DNA from: JBBSAT01 sp044223665
Lineage (GTDB): Bacteria > Myxococcota_A > Polyangia > Polyangiales > Sandaracinaceae
NCBI GenBank assembly: GCA_044223665.1
Contig: JBGALT010000023.1
Span: forward strand, 1-64,000
Reading direction: 5' to 3'
DNA length: 64,000 nucleotides
A model generated the notes under the pieces. The model had not been told where the DNA came from. It saw only the letters and a list, made by a program, of their open reading frames with translations, and did not search any database. The translations under genes and the position numbers were made by a program. Position 1 is the stretch's first letter, and every line of letters starts with the position of its first letter. Below, piece by piece: positions 63,891 through 64,000 of the stretch.

Positions 63891-64000
63891 GCTTCGAGCA
63901 TGAGCGCGTCGAGCCGCTCCACGCTGGCCAAACCGCGGCCGCCGAGGTACCAGCGCCACTCGTCGTCGCGGTGACGCGCCGCGCGGGCCTTCGCGCCGTA
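63771..64000. repeat. Direct repeat copy 2, running to the window edge
   Basis: Same sequence as 57221-57450, same orientation. The breakpoint at 63771 is sharp: the left flanks (57220 versus 63770) do not match. Confidence 0.9.
63887..64000 (-). CDS. 3' end of an unknown gene, coupled to the trmO fragment
   Basis: The last 37 codons of a gene whose start is outside the window, ending ...HRDDEWRWYLGGRGLASVER then LDALMLEA and TGA. The stop overlaps the trmO-fragment ATG (ATGA), so the natural order was this gene followed by trmO. Trp/Gly content suggests a globular enzyme, but I do not recognise the family. Confidence 0.6.
   Translation of the reverse strand, partial: YGAKARAARHRDDEWRWYLGGRGLASVERLDALMLEA

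Overview
The window is about 70% GC or more, with coding sequence on both strands, many GTG starts and many translationally coupled genes. Several traits point to a predatory or social deltaproteobacterium of the Myxococcota, probably Polyangiales (Sandaracinus-like). These are Cys-rich lipoproteins with Asp/Gly/Ala-rich stalks after the lipobox, a MYXO-CTERM-like sorting tail, three Ser/Thr kinases with PEGA or PEGA-like tails, an AgmX/PglI-type C-terminal domain, and a type VI secretion system (T6SS). The placement is inference from gene style; the window holds no rRNA or marker gene.

Layout. 1-7.4 kb: a truncated surface protein, a DUF790 (Bax1-like) nuclease-family protein, a DUF2721 membrane protein, a 2-hydroxychromene-2-carboxylate isomerase-like protein, a zinc-ribbon/TPR membrane protein, a lipoprotein and an AgmX-like protein. 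7.4-15.7 kb: a kinase, a P2A cation ATPase, a lipoprotein with a ZU5-like segment, an ABC-2 exporter pair and a PIN/RHH toxin-antitoxin pair with a perfect operator-like palindrome. 15.8-22.4 kb: one minus-strand operon (MYXO-CTERM protein, kinase, TPR/PEGA protein, two lipoproteins). 22.6-27.9 kb: three plus-strand surface proteins (fibrinogen-like, IgGFc-binding-like, and a frameshifted kelch-like gene).

T6SS. Two minus-strand blocks carry tssM-A-B-C-TPR (27.9-36.1 kb) and kinase-hcp-tssE-F-G-H-x-lipoprotein-y-J-K-L (43.5-56.8 kb). Together they give the membrane complex (TssJLM), baseplate (TssEFGK), sheath and tube (TssBC/Hcp), cap (TssA) and recycling ATPase (TssH). No VgrG, PAAR or FHA domain is present. 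The blocks are separated, exactly between tssL and tssM, by 7.4 kb holding a tryptophanase gene and a 5.9-kb cargo. The cargo carries a small Cys-rich lipoprotein, a papain-like lipoprotein, another lipoprotein and a NarX/NarL-type two-component pair, and it is bracketed by two inverted copies of a structured ~84-bp repeat. A gene next to tssJ has a lysozyme/transglycosylase-like signature and is a candidate effector or cell-wall remodeller.

56.8-64 kb: a short TrmO-like gene, a DUF2845 protein, a lipoprotein, a 1302-aa trypsin-like lipoprotein and a small lipoprotein. The 3' end of an unknown gene plus the 5' end of trmO occurs twice as a direct repeat 6.55 kb apart. This suggests that the whole segment arrived by an insertion or duplication that left a truncated trmO at the right edge.
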